Assembly (NCBI RefSeq): GCF_000018425.1
Contig: NC_010424.1
Location: forward strand, 558,001 to 622,000
DNA length: 64,000 nt
Direction: 5' to 3'
From: Candidatus Desulforudis audaxviator MP104C
GTDB taxonomy: Bacteria; Bacillota; Desulfotomaculia; Desulfotomaculales; Desulforudaceae
A model generated the notes under the pieces. That model was not told the origin of the DNA. It saw only the letters and a list, made by a program, of their open reading frames with translations, and did no database searches. The translations under genes were made by a program, and so were the position numbers. Below, piece by piece: positions 8,929 through 17,336 of this stretch. The first letter of the stretch is position 1; each line of letters starts with the position of its first letter.

Positions 8929-9148
8929 TCCCGCATGCGGCAGGTGCGGGTAACGTCTGCGGACTCGCCCGGAGCTAATGGCTCTTTCTGCGGGCGTTGA
9001 TGTGGTAGCTCTGGCCGTCATGGCTGCCCTTGGGCCACTGGAGCGAACAGCGAAGCAACCCGGCCACTGACCCTGATCTAGGAGGATCGAAGGCCCTGGA
9101 GCACTTGGACGAGGAAGTTCCCGCTAAGGTCTGCCTGCCTGATTGAGA

Positions 9149-9168
9149 ACACCCCCGCAAGGGGGTGT
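9149..9168 (+). terminator. terminator downstream of htpX
   Basis: ACACCCCC-GCAA-GGGGGTGT is followed by GGTTTCTTG. It is oriented to end + strand transcription from the htpX side. Confidence 0.6.
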
Positions 9169-9188
9169 GGTTTCTTGATGCCAAGAAA

Positions 9189-9209
9189 AACCCCGAGGTT
9201 CTCGGGGTT
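9189..9209 (-). terminator. terminator for the small membrane protein gene
   Basis: AACCCCGAG-GTT-CTCGGGGTT forms a 9-bp stem. Read on the minus strand it is followed by TTTTTCTTGG, directly downstream of the gene at 9240-9434. Confidence 0.75.
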
Positions 9210-9239
9210 AACGATTCCGGGCAATTGATGATCTCTCGA

Positions 9240-9434
9240 TCAGTGCAGGCCGCCGCCTTCTTCGTATTCCTTGGTGTACTTTCCGAGGTCGATACGGAGA
9301 AGCAGAAACAAGAGGTCCGCAAGAATCGCACAGGACAAACCCAGTGCCGCCATGGTGGCGCAAACCACCAGCCCGAAGGAGATGGGCTTATTGACCGCGA
9401 GGTCCGTCGTCCAAACCCAAAAAGGCTCAAGCAT
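9240..9434 (-). CDS. small one-helix membrane protein
   Basis: The 64-residue protein has one or two hydrophobic segments (SFGLVVCATMAALGLSCAIL, LLFLLLRI) and a charged tail (KYTKEYEEGGG). AGGAGG lies upstream of the ATG and a terminator follows, so this is a complete monocistronic gene. The family is not recognised. Confidence 0.65.
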   Translation of the reverse strand: MLEPFWVWTTDLAVNKPISFGLVVCATMAALGLSCAILADLLFLLLRIDLGKYTKEYEEGGGLH

Positions 9435-9957
9435 CTCTTCTATAAACCTCCTCTCACCGAACTGTGAACGAAAAGTCTCCTAAAGTGTAGTGAAGCCGGG
9501 GGACTGCCAAGTATGCGCCTTTGCCTACCACCTCCACAACATCCGGCGTATTGCTTCGTCCGCGCACATAAGTTCGCCAGGACCGGTCTTAAACATCCCA
9601 CCCGGGACGGAACCGCCCGAAATGTCAAAATTTGTACCATCATGCGCCAACTCTTTCTTTATACTTGCTAGAAATGGCCCCGTAATGCGCAACTTTAGGA
9701 CATGTGCCCGAATCGTTGGATACATTATACGTCTGCGAGCAAGTAAACAAAAGAACGAGTTTGAAAAGCTCCGACCAGCTATTGCACGATCTGGCGAGAT
9801 AACAGCAAAAAAGAACCCCGGGTGACTGTACACGACGGGTTAACGGCTCGGCAGGCGCATTTGGATCAGGTTTGCCCTTAGGCCCGGGAATAATGGTTTC
9901 GAACAATGGTTACAGAACGCAGAAATCTGTGAAAACGGATCAGGATGGATTCTGGTT
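9435..9957. other. about 520 bp without a supported gene
   Basis: Open frames exist on both strands (for example 9525-9833 minus and 9490-9825 plus), but neither has a clear ribosome site, domain or normal composition. Base composition is lower in GC than the neighbours. It may be an old insertion or regulatory DNA for the flanking minus-strand gene. Confidence 0.4.
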
Positions 9958-11583
9958 TCAGGGGCGTTGTTTTGGGGAGGTGTTTACCGATAGCGGAAAA
10001 CGTACATAGAAGGTGGTTCCGGCGGGGCTGGTTTCAAAAGTCATCGTGGCATTGTGCTGGGCGGCGATACTGTCACAGACCGCCAGTCCCAGGCCGGTGC
10101 CCTGTTCCTTGTTGGTGACGAAGGGCCTGGTGATCTTGTCGACGAGTCCCGGTTCGATGCCGGGACCCTGGTCCTGGACCGCCAGGACCACCTCGCCGCC
10201 GTCCATGAAGGTGTTGAGCGTCAGCCTCCCGGAAGCGGACATTGCTTCGAGCCCGTTGCGGGCGAGGTTCAGTATGAGCTGGCGGATTTCGTTCTCGTCC
10301 AGCAGCAAATCCGGCACCTCATTGAGGTTGGCCTGCACGTACTTGTCCCCCGTCAAGGCATCGGCCTGGATGAGCGGAAGCAGGGACGAGATTATGGCAT
10401 TGAGGTTGTGGGGTTTCTGATTCAACGGCCTGTTTTTGGCCAGGGACAAAAATCCGGTGACGATGGCGCCGGCCCGGTCGAGTTCGGCGGTCATCAGGTC
10501 AAGGTGCTTGGTATAGTCGGACCATTCCTTTCGCTCCCGGAACATCTGCAGGAATCCGCGCACGGCCGTCAACGGGTTTCTGATCTCGTGGACAATGCCG
10601 GCCGCCATTTCCCCGATCAGATTCAACCGGTCAAGCCGGGCCATTTCATGCTCTATATGTTTCCGGACGGTGATGTCTCTCAAGGAAACCAGACAACACC
10701 GGTCACCACTCAGGTCCAGCAATTCCACGGACATCAGTCCTGCGTGCTGCTCACCGGTCTGCGACCGGTAGTTGATCTCCAGGTTGTGCACTGTCCGTTC
10801 TGCGGCGATTTCTCCGGCTATGCGCGCCAGCGCCGCCGGACTGATTATCAGGACCGGTTGCACGGCCCTGGACCCGATGGCTTCCTCGCGCCGCTGACCG
10901 GTAAGGTGCGACCAGTTTTCGTTTACGTCGAAGTAGCGGCCCTCGTCGTCAACAATGAACATGATGTCCGGACTCGAGCGGAAAACCTTGTGGAACCACT
11001 GCTCGGATGAGCGGAGCGCCTCTTCCGCCCGCCGCCGCGCGGCGATTTCCCTTTGTAGTTGTTCATTGACCGCGCTGAGTTCGGCGTTGCGCGCTTGCAG
11101 GAGTACCTCAAGCCGATCCAGTTGATCCCGCAGCTCTTTCTCCGTCTGCTTCCATCCCGTAATGTTCACCGCAAGTTCAACGGCGCCCTGGACGATACCC
11201 TGTTCATCCAGGAGCGGATAGGCCCGGATAAACAAATCCTGCCCGTCCGGAGTGCAGAGTTCGCCCTCTTGCGGCTGACCGCTCTGGAGTGCCTTGCGGA
11301 CTGGGCAACCCGGGCATTCTTCGCTGCGGCGGTGCCGGATTTCGTAGCAGTGACGGCCGACGAACGCCTCCGGCGCCAGGCCGGCCGACTCTGCGGTACT
11401 CCGGTTGGCCCAGAGCACTTTCAGATCCGGATCGAGGCAGACCAGTCCCTCCGAGAGGAGGTCGAGTATGGACTTGATTTGCGGGTCAAGCTCGAACCAG
11501 GCCGCATCAGCTCTCCGGTTTGTGTTGTTGACGGCTGATACTGCCGATTCCAAGGGCTTTCCACTTTCAGGCTGATCGTTCAT
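9958..11583 (-). CDS. PAS-domain sensor histidine kinase
   Basis: A soluble kinase of about 541 residues, with no membrane helix. PAS domain 1 (about 40-160) carries a cysteine group HRRSEECPGCPVRKAL; a coiled coil (about 165-215) leads to PAS domain 2 (about 215-330). The phosphoacceptor box HEIRNPLTAVRGF is near 332, the N box NLARNGLEAM near 440, then DQGPGIEP and GTGLGLAVC near 497. The layout is that of NtrB or sporulation KinA/KinE-type kinases. The Cys cluster in PAS1 might bind a metal or redox group (inference). No response regulator is adjacent. The start at 11583 is chosen because sequence before it is not protein-like; a start at 11697 is possible. Confidence 0.88.
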   Translation of the reverse strand: MNDQPESGKPLESAVSAVNNTNRRADAAWFELDPQIKSILDLLSEGLVCLDPDLKVLWANRSTAESAGLAPEAFVGRHCYEIRHRRSEECPGCPVRKALQSGQPQEGELCTPDGQDLFIRAYPLLDEQGIVQGAVELAVNITGWKQTEKELRDQLDRLEVLLQARNAELSAVNEQLQREIAARRRAEEALRSSEQWFHKVFRSSPDIMFIVDDEGRYFDVNENWSHLTGQRREEAIGSRAVQPVLIISPAALARIAGEIAAERTVHNLEINYRSQTGEQHAGLMSVELLDLSGDRCCLVSLRDITVRKHIEHEMARLDRLNLIGEMAAGIVHEIRNPLTAVRGFLQMFRERKEWSDYTKHLDLMTAELDRAGAIVTGFLSLAKNRPLNQKPHNLNAIISSLLPLIQADALTGDKYVQANLNEVPDLLLDENEIRQLILNLARNGLEAMSASGRLTLNTFMDGGEVVLAVQDQGPGIEPGLVDKITRPFVTNKEQGTGLGLAVCDSIAAQHNATMTFETSPAGTTFYVRFPLSVNTSPKQRP

Positions 11584-11711
11584 AGTGAAAGGAAGTGTTC
11601 TGCAAATAAGTGGATAATCCTTGTTCGAAAACGGTAGAGATTTGTAATGGCGTGTACAAGGAAAAGGGCCGGTCTCGAACTGGGACCGGCCCGGCAACGA
11701 AGGGGTTCGCC

Positions 11712-11891
11712 TCAGGTTTTCACGGTCGGTCTGAAGAGGTCAATAATGCCGAGCACGATGTGGGCCAACCCAAATCCAACCAATCCAGCTCCCCAGACTC
11801 CGGCGACAAAGAGCCACCCTACGGCCGCTACAATGACGCCGAGGCCGATGACGATCCAGCTGGTGAGACTGCCCCGGTTTGATTCTGCCAT
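11712..11891 (-). CDS. small two-helix membrane protein
   Basis: A protein of 59 residues with two helices (WIVIGLGVIVAAVGWLFVAG and GLVGFGLAHIVLGIIDLF). AAAGGAGGTG is 8 bp before the ATG at 11891. It lies upstream of and in line with the histidine kinase gene, so the two may share a transcript. Function is unknown. Confidence 0.7.
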   Translation of the reverse strand: MAESNRGSLTSWIVIGLGVIVAAVGWLFVAGVWGAGLVGFGLAHIVLGIIDLFRPTVKT

Positions 11892-11967
11892 TCGAAACAC
11901 CTCCTTTGGTATCTAGGATGTCCGCAGGAGGAGAAGAATATGCCAATGGATGCAAACCGGTCCCAGT

Positions 11968-12225
11968 TCAGCGGATCACCAGGCGGCGCATAAGACGGAC
12001 GGCGAAGGGCAGGAGCGCCAGGGAGACTACCAGCAGCCAGAGGGCGTGGTACAGGAGCGCTGGGCCGACCGCACCGGTGGCCAGGCTCCGGGTCAGGGCC
12101 ACAACGTGGTACAGGGGGCTGAACCAAGCCGCGGCCTCAAGCCCCGGGTGCAGGTCGGACAGGGGGAAGAACACTCCGGAGAACAGAAACAACGGCCACG
12201 ATTCCTTTCTTGCCGGCTTCTAAGT
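11968..12225 (-). pseudogene. C-terminal stump of an ABC-2 type transporter permease
   Basis: The frame WPLFLFSGVFFPLSDLHPGL, then PLYHVVALTRSL and a final LPFAVRLMRRLVIR, matches the last third of NodJ/DrrB-type ABC-2 permeases. An in-frame TAG lies just upstream and no N-terminal part or ATPase gene follows on this strand. The gene is 5'-truncated. Confidence 0.7.
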
Positions 12226-12332
12226 CAGAGTTCCGGTCCCTTCTTGGGAGGCGTTGACGCCTTCCCGGCCCGCGGATTATATTCAAGGAATGGATGATTT
12301 CAACCCGGTTTTCTTGTGTGGGGAGAGGCAAG

Positions 12333-13013
12333 ATGTCTTTTTGGTTCGAGTTCATCGGGCTGTCGTTCACCGTGGGGGCCGAGGCGAGGAACGTCAGTTG
12401 CTCCGGAGCGGTCGACCGGGGAGGGGTGATGCTGGTGCGCGGTCCCTCGGGAGTGGGCAAGAGCACCCTGCTCCGCGTCCTGGCCCGCCTGCAGCCGGGG
12501 ACCGGGGGCGACGTCCGGCTGGGAGGCCGCCAATGGCTTACCTTTGCGCCCACGGAGTGGCGGACCGCGGTCTGCTATGTGGCCCAGCAGCCGGCGCTCT
12601 TTGAGGGTACGGTGATGGACAACCTCCGGCGTCCGTTTCAGCTGGCTGCGGTGCGGAAACGCGCTACGTACAACGGTGCCCTGGTGGAACAGGGCATGGT
12701 GATGCTGGGCCTGGCCCCGGCGCTCCTGGAACAGGATGCCCGGCTGCTCTCCGGCGGGGAGGCGGCCCGGGTGGCCGTGCTGCGGGTTATGCTGACCCGT
12801 CCGTCGGTGCTCTTGCTGGATGAGCCCACCGCCGCGCTCGACCGGGTTTCCGCCGCCGGTTTTTGTGAGCTGATCAGGAACTGGTTGGCGGATGAACCCG
12901 ACCGGGCGGCGATGATAATCACCCACGACGAACTGGTGGAGAACTTTTTCCCGGACCCGGTGTTGTTGGAGCTTAATGCCGCCGGCGGCCACGCCCGCCG
13001 GCGGGGGGAGTGA
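12333..13013 (+). CDS. fetA: ABC transporter ATP-binding protein, FetA (YbbL) type
   Basis: The protein has 226 residues with Walker A GPSGVGKSTLL, signature LLSGGEAARVAVLR, Walker B SVLLLDEPTAALD and the H-loop MIITHDE. It is followed immediately by a UPF0014 permease, as in the E. coli FetAB iron exporter. The start ATG at 12333 has GGAGAGG upstream and is preferred over 12294. The FetA name rests on this pairing. Confidence 0.82.
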   Translation: MSFWFEFIGLSFTVGAEARNVSCSGAVDRGGVMLVRGPSGVGKSTLLRVLARLQPGTGGDVRLGGRQWLTFAPTEWRTAVCYVAQQPALFEGTVMDNLRRPFQLAAVRKRATYNGALVEQGMVMLGLAPALLEQDARLLSGGEAARVAVLRVMLTRPSVLLLDEPTAALDRVSAAGFCELIRNWLADEPDRAAMIITHDELVENFFPDPVLLELNAAGGHARRRGE

Positions 13014-13020
13014 GCAATCG

Positions 13021-13824
13021 TTGGACGCCTCTTTGATTCCCATCTCCGATTTTCAACTGGCTCTGAGCGTGATCCTGGTGGTGATCACTGGAGCCGTTTC
13101 GGCGGCCCTGCGCCTGGGATTGTTGAAATCCCTGCTCTGGGGTTCGGTGCGGACCTTCGTGCAACTGTCGCTGATCGGCTACGTGCTGAATTACGTCTTC
13201 GCCCTGGACAGCCTGGTGGTGGTGATCCTGTTGGTGCTGGCGATGTGTTGGATCGCCGCCCGGGCCTCGGTGCAGCGGGCCAAAAACGTACCCGGCAAGC
13301 CTACCCTGCCGGCCTACCTGTCCCTGGTGTGCAGCACCTTTTTCGTGGGCACGCTGGTCACCCAACTGATTATCGGGCCTGAGCCCTGGTACAGCGCCCG
13401 GATCGTGATCCCGATGTTCGGCCTGATCCTGGGGAACTCGATGAACGGCATCGCCCTGTCGCTGGACCGGCTGTACGCCGAGACGCGGGCCCGCCGGGGC
13501 GAGGTGGACACCCTGTTGGCGTTCGGCGCCACGCCCTGGGAGGCGGTCCGGGACTGTGTGCGGGAGGCGGTCCGGGCCGGCATGACCCCGACCATCAATT
13601 CGCTGATGGTGGTGGGACTGGTCAGCCTGCCCGGAATGATGACCGGGCAGATCCTGGGCGGCGTCGATCCGCAGGAGGCGGTGCGGTACCAGATCGTGGT
13701 CATGCTGATGATCGCGGCCGCGGTAGCCATCGGGTGCCTGATCCTGGTGGGAGTGTCGTACCGGAAGATGTTCACCGGGGACGGGGCGCTGAAGCCCGAG
13801 TTGCACCGCAGCCGGGCGGGCTGA
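13021..13824 (+). CDS. fetB: UPF0014 ABC permease, FetB (YbbM) type
   Basis: The 267-residue membrane protein has about seven hydrophobic segments. The family signature GNSMNGIALSLDRL is present, as are the cytoplasmic block LLAFGATPWEAVRDCVREAVR and GLVSLPGMMTGQILGG. The TTG at 13021 follows GGGGGAG at good spacing; an ATG at 12976 would overlap fetA by 38 bp and add an unlikely Pro/Ala/Gly leader. Partner of the upstream ATPase; inferred iron or metal export. Confidence 0.85.
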   Translation: MDASLIPISDFQLALSVILVVITGAVSAALRLGLLKSLLWGSVRTFVQLSLIGYVLNYVFALDSLVVVILLVLAMCWIAARASVQRAKNVPGKPTLPAYLSLVCSTFFVGTLVTQLIIGPEPWYSARIVIPMFGLILGNSMNGIALSLDRLYAETRARRGEVDTLLAFGATPWEAVRDCVREAVRAGMTPTINSLMVVGLVSLPGMMTGQILGGVDPQEAVRYQIVVMLMIAAAVAIGCLILVGVSYRKMFTGDGALKPELHRSRAG

Positions 13825-13906
13825 TCCGGAGCGCGCGGATGGCTCTGCCTCAAATGTGAGACCATAGACCTGCAGCCACTTGATCCCAGGGAGGGGTTGG
13901 GAACCG

Positions 13907-15304
13907 GTGAGTACGGTTGACGGACTGAATGTCGGCGATCGCGCCGAGATCGAAATTACGGGCCTCAGCCACGTGGGCGAGGGGGTCGGCCGGCGGCAAG
14001 GGCTGGTCATGTTTGTGCCCCTGGTGGTGCCGGGAGAACGGGTGCGGGTGGAGATTACCGCCGTGGGCAGGACGTTTGCCCGCGGGCGCTTGGTGGAAGT
14101 GCTCGAAAGGTCGAGAACCCGGGTCGAACCGGGATGCGCCCTCTTCGGTGACTGTGGGGGCTGTCACCTACTGCACATAGACTACCCGGAACAACTGCGG
14201 TGGAAAACCGTGCAGGTGCGGGACGCCCTGACCCGGCTCGGGGGTCTGGGAGAGGTGCCGGTGGCCAACACCCTGGGGATGAATGAGCCCCGGCATTACC
14301 GGAACAAGGCGCACTTTCACGTCAGCCGGGACTCGGGGCGCCTGGCCCTGGGCTTTCTGGCCCGCGGCTCGCACCGGGTCACCTGCTTTGTTGACGCAGA
14401 TGGCGGTTCCGGTTGTCTCCTGGTGCAGCGGGACCTTCTGCGGGTGGCGGCCCGCGCCGCCGCGCTCCTGGAAAGCCTGCGCGTACCGCTGTACGATTGG
14501 GAGACGCAACGGGGGTACCTGCGCAACCTGCTGCTGCGCCGGGCCGCGGCCACCGGGGAGATTATGCTGGTGCTGGTAACCGGCCGCCAAAACTGGCCGG
14601 GGGAGCGGGAGTTCGCCGAGCGGCTTACCGCGGAAGAGCCCGGGGTGGTTTCGGTGATCCGGAACGTCAACGCTCTGGAAACCCGGGAACTGCTCGGGCC
14701 GGAGAACCGGGTCCGGGCCGGTGAGCCTGCGATCACCGAACATCTGGGCGGGCTCAAGTTCCGGATCGGTCCCGCCTCATTCTTCCAGGTGAACCCGGAG
14801 CAGGCTGAAAAAACGTATGAAATCGCGCGCCTGTTCGCCGGGCTGACCGGGAAGGAGACGGTGGTGGACGCGTACAGCGGCATCGGCACCATCGCCCTTT
14901 TCCTGGCCTCACGGGCAAAAAGCGTAATCGGGTTCGAAGCCCTGCCGGCGGCGGTGGCCGACGCCCAGGAGAACGCGCTCCGCAACGGAATAAAAAACGT
15001 CCGCTTCGAACAGGGGGCGGTGGAGGACCTACTTCCGGAATGGGCGGCCCGGGGCCGGCGGGTAGACGTGGCCGTCCTTGACCCGCCGCGCCGGGGTTGC
15101 GGCCCGGCGGCGCTCGAAGCCCTGGGGCGCCTGCGGCCCCGGCGGGTGGTGTATGTGTCCTGTGCTCCGGCCACCCTGGCCCGGGACCTGGGGCGCCTGG
15201 CCGAGCTTGGTTTCGATGTTGTGAAGGTTCAACCCGTGGACATGTTTCCCCAGACCAGTCACATCGAGTGCGTAGTATCACTCACAAGAAAACACAGTCC
15301 ATAA
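13907..15304 (+). CDS. rlmD: 23S rRNA (uracil-5-)-methyltransferase, RlmD/TrmA family
   Basis: The 465-residue protein has an N-terminal TRAM domain (about 5-60, ending in LVEVLERSRTRV). The Fe-S cysteine group CALFGDCGGCHLLH follows, then the SAM site VVDAYSGIGTIALFLASRA, the motif VLDPPRRGCG and the catalytic region YVSCAPATLARDL. Members methylate U1939 and/or U747 of 23S rRNA; which site cannot be told here. The GTG at 13907, 10 bp after GGGAGGGG, is the likely start. Confidence 0.9.
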   Translation: MSTVDGLNVGDRAEIEITGLSHVGEGVGRRQGLVMFVPLVVPGERVRVEITAVGRTFARGRLVEVLERSRTRVEPGCALFGDCGGCHLLHIDYPEQLRWKTVQVRDALTRLGGLGEVPVANTLGMNEPRHYRNKAHFHVSRDSGRLALGFLARGSHRVTCFVDADGGSGCLLVQRDLLRVAARAAALLESLRVPLYDWETQRGYLRNLLLRRAAATGEIMLVLVTGRQNWPGEREFAERLTAEEPGVVSVIRNVNALETRELLGPENRVRAGEPAITEHLGGLKFRIGPASFFQVNPEQAEKTYEIARLFAGLTGKETVVDAYSGIGTIALFLASRAKSVIGFEALPAAVADAQENALRNGIKNVRFEQGAVEDLLPEWAARGRRVDVAVLDPPRRGCGPAALEALGRLRPRRVVYVSCAPATLARDLGRLAELGFDVVKVQPVDMFPQTSHIECVVSLTRKHSP

Positions 15305-15325
15305 AACCTTGCGCGGCAATGCTTT

Positions 15326-15484
15326 ATGGGTATTTGGGAGAAATTGGATATGTTCCCCTGGGCGGCGGGGGAGAAAACACTGAACGAGCGCATGTATTTC
15401 CAAGAGCTGGACCGTGAGGTAGAGATTCCGTTCGAGGTTTGTGGCGTCCGACCCGAACCCGAGCTTGCACCACTTGCAGGATAG
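15326..15484 (+). CDS. small ORF, possible gene (52 residues)
   Basis: ATG to TAG gives MGIWEKLDMFPWAAGEKTLN followed by ERMYFQELDREVEIPFEVCG and a short tail. Composition is protein-like (acidic, aromatic, ordered), unlike a chance frame in GC-rich DNA. No strong ribosome site is seen. It lies between rlmD and the DsrE-like gene. Unknown function. Confidence 0.35.
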   Translation: MGIWEKLDMFPWAAGEKTLNERMYFQELDREVEIPFEVCGVRPEPELAPLAG

Positions 15485-15587
15485 CATGATCGGCCGTATA
15501 ATTCTTAATATCTTACGCAACTGCAATTTCAATAGATCCCTGTCGCCGCGAAAAAAGTTAAAACACAAGATTAAGGAGGGGTCGCGG

Positions 15588-15959
15588 TTGAAGGTCCTCT
15601 TCCACATTAACGAATCCGACCGGTGGCAAAGAGTACTCGTAAACATCACCAATTTCTTGAACGACGCGGGGCAAGGAAACGCCGAAGTAGTGGCCAACGG
15701 TGAGGCGGTTTCCGTTTTCAGGAACAGCTGCCTGCCAACCGGGGGCGGCGGCCGGTGCTGCGGACCTGCTACCGGAGCACTAATGGAGCAGATGAAGCAG
15801 TTGTCAGAGATGGGAGTAAACTTTGCCGCGTGCCGGAACGCTCTCAAAGCTCAGTCTATTGACGAGGGGAGCCTCCCTGACTTTGTAACGGTTGTGCCGG
15901 CCGGCATAACAGAAATTGCCAGAAAACAGGCTGAAGGGTACGCCTACATCAAACCCTGA
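15588..15959 (+). CDS. DsrE/DsrF-like protein
   Basis: The 123-residue protein has the DsrE-like fold pattern: beta strand KVLFHINE, helix RVLVNITNFLND, strand AEVVANGEAV, then LSEMGVNFAACRNALKAQ and a C-terminal VVPAGITEIARKQAEGYAYI. The Cys in FAACRNAL is the position commonly used in this family. An extra Cys pair lies in an inserted loop (GGGGRCCGPATG). TTG at 15588 follows AAGGAGGGG. The fold suggests a sulfur-relay or sulfur-trafficking role, not proven by sequence. Confidence 0.8.
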   Translation: MKVLFHINESDRWQRVLVNITNFLNDAGQGNAEVVANGEAVSVFRNSCLPTGGGGRCCGPATGALMEQMKQLSEMGVNFAACRNALKAQSIDEGSLPDFVTVVPAGITEIARKQAEGYAYIKP

Positions 15960-16076
15960 CCATAATACCTGCGGGAAAGGGGGAAGTAAGAAGCTTCCCC
16001 TTCAACAATGATTTGAACATACAACAACGAAAAGGAGGGTCCGCTTCCGGCACAATAGGGGGGCGGGGAAATCGTT

Positions 16077-16865
16077 ATGGAAGGAATTGTAGATTCTCAC
16101 ACACACGTTTCGTTGCTTCCGTACGAAGGGCTGGAAAACATGGCCCTGGCCGGGGTGAAAAAGATTATCGGCTGTGCCATATTTTTTGGGGCAAAGCATG
16201 CGGAAACACTCTTTGACCATTTCCACCAAATGTCAACCCTTTCGGTGAAGAATGCTGCCGAAAATGGCATCAAGCTTTTCCTCGCAGTCGGCATTCACCC
16301 CATGGGGACACCGGAAGACTGGCCCAGGGTGATCGACGCCCTCCCAGGCTACTTGAAGATGAATGACGTCGTCGGCTTAGGAGAAATCGGCCTGCATGAG
16401 GGAAGCCGGCGGGAGCAGGACGTGCTAAAGGAGCAATTGAAGGTAGCCAAGGAACACAGAGTACCGGTAATCCTTCACACCCCGCCACAGGACAGGGTGA
16501 AGATAACCAACAAGACGATTGAAATTGCCGCCGCCGTCGGGATGGAGCCCGGAAAAGTGATCATCGACCACGCCAATTTGGATATTATTCACTTAATCGA
16601 GGACTTTGGGGCCGTTCCCGGGCTCACCATTCGCCAAGAAGGACTTACGCCCCATCTGTTGCTGAACCACCTGGAACGTTTCCAGCGAGGGGTGCTAAAC
16701 AGCGATTACAGCAACCTCAAACCCAACGACCCCCTGAGCGTTCCGAAGGCTGTGCGGTATCTGGAGCTGAACGGGGTCCCCCTGGAAATCATTGCCCGGA
16801 TTGCAAGATACAATGCGGAGAAAGTTTTCGGCATTCAAACGACCGGCAGCACGACTCATTACTAA
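16077..16865 (+). CDS. TatD-family metal-dependent hydrolase
   Basis: The 262-residue TIM-barrel protein has the amidohydrolase metal ligands: H-x-H in IVDSHTHVS (about 8-10), a Glu in GLGEIGLHEG, His in VILHTPP, His in IIDHANLD and Asp in GVLNSDYSN. It is related to TatD nucleases/deblocking hydrolases but diverged. Isolated gene; natural substrate unknown. GGGCGGGG precedes the ATG. Confidence 0.8.
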   Translation: MEGIVDSHTHVSLLPYEGLENMALAGVKKIIGCAIFFGAKHAETLFDHFHQMSTLSVKNAAENGIKLFLAVGIHPMGTPEDWPRVIDALPGYLKMNDVVGLGEIGLHEGSRREQDVLKEQLKVAKEHRVPVILHTPPQDRVKITNKTIEIAAAVGMEPGKVIIDHANLDIIHLIEDFGAVPGLTIRQEGLTPHLLLNHLERFQRGVLNSDYSNLKPNDPLSVPKAVRYLELNGVPLEIIARIARYNAEKVFGIQTTGSTTHY

Positions 16866-16971
16866 AAAACGGAGTCAAGAGTACTTCACTGGTGTAAGTT
16901 CCGAGACAACCCCAAAATTCCCTAACCATTGTTTTCCAACGTGATACATCCAAGATTAGGTAACCAGAGCT

Positions 16972-17144
16972 TTAGTGGGAAAGCGCTTTTTCAACAAGGG
17001 CCGAGTGCTTATCACCCCCCTTGCGGAACTCCAAATCGGTAGTGATGATCACGCTCTGGCTTGCGACGACGATGGTGAAGCGGATCTGGTGGCGGTCCTT
17101 GATCACCTCGAGGATCTCCCGGGATATGGCCCCGGGCCCGCTTA
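16972..17144 (-). pseudogene. C-terminal gene fragment, family not recognised
   Basis: The minus-strand frame with no start reads SREILEVIKDRHQIRFTIVV, then ASQSVIITTDLEFRKGGDKH and ends in ALVEKALSH. It directly abuts the transposase stump at 17142. It looks like the 3' end of a broken gene. Confidence 0.35.
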
Positions 17145-17336
17145 GTTTAAATCTGTAAATGCCTTTTCAATTTCTCTTTTTGTCAACCGGTCCATGTTGA
17201 GGTATGCTTTCAGTATGGAGAACAGCCTCTCAATGGAACTGCGGTTGCTGTAAAGTTCTTTCCAGGTCCGGCTGCCCACGGTGCGGGCTGCAAAACAGCC
17301 TGGGGTTTTCCTTAATGGAGATTCTTTTTGGGGCAA
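17142..17336 (-). pseudogene. C-terminal stump of a DDE transposase
   Basis: The frame contains RTWKELYSNRSSIERLFSIL followed by KAYLNMDRL, the typical last helix region of IS4/ISNCY-type DDE transposases (the E of the triad is in SIERLFS). The N-terminal catalytic domain is missing. The fragment touches the start of the next + strand gene. Confidence 0.6.

Larger units (their letters stand above)
8929..9239. other. intergenic region, two terminators, no confident gene
   Basis: Between htpX and the small membrane gene I see two hairpin terminators (9149 and 9189). Short open frames exist on both strands, including a tail reading LEHLDEEVPAKVCLPD before the terminator at 9149, but none has a convincing start or family. 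Confidence 0.4.

Noticed and set aside
10054-11010. 318-codon + strand open frame opposite the histidine kinase
   Set aside because: No domain or start signal; the opposite strand encodes all kinase motifs.
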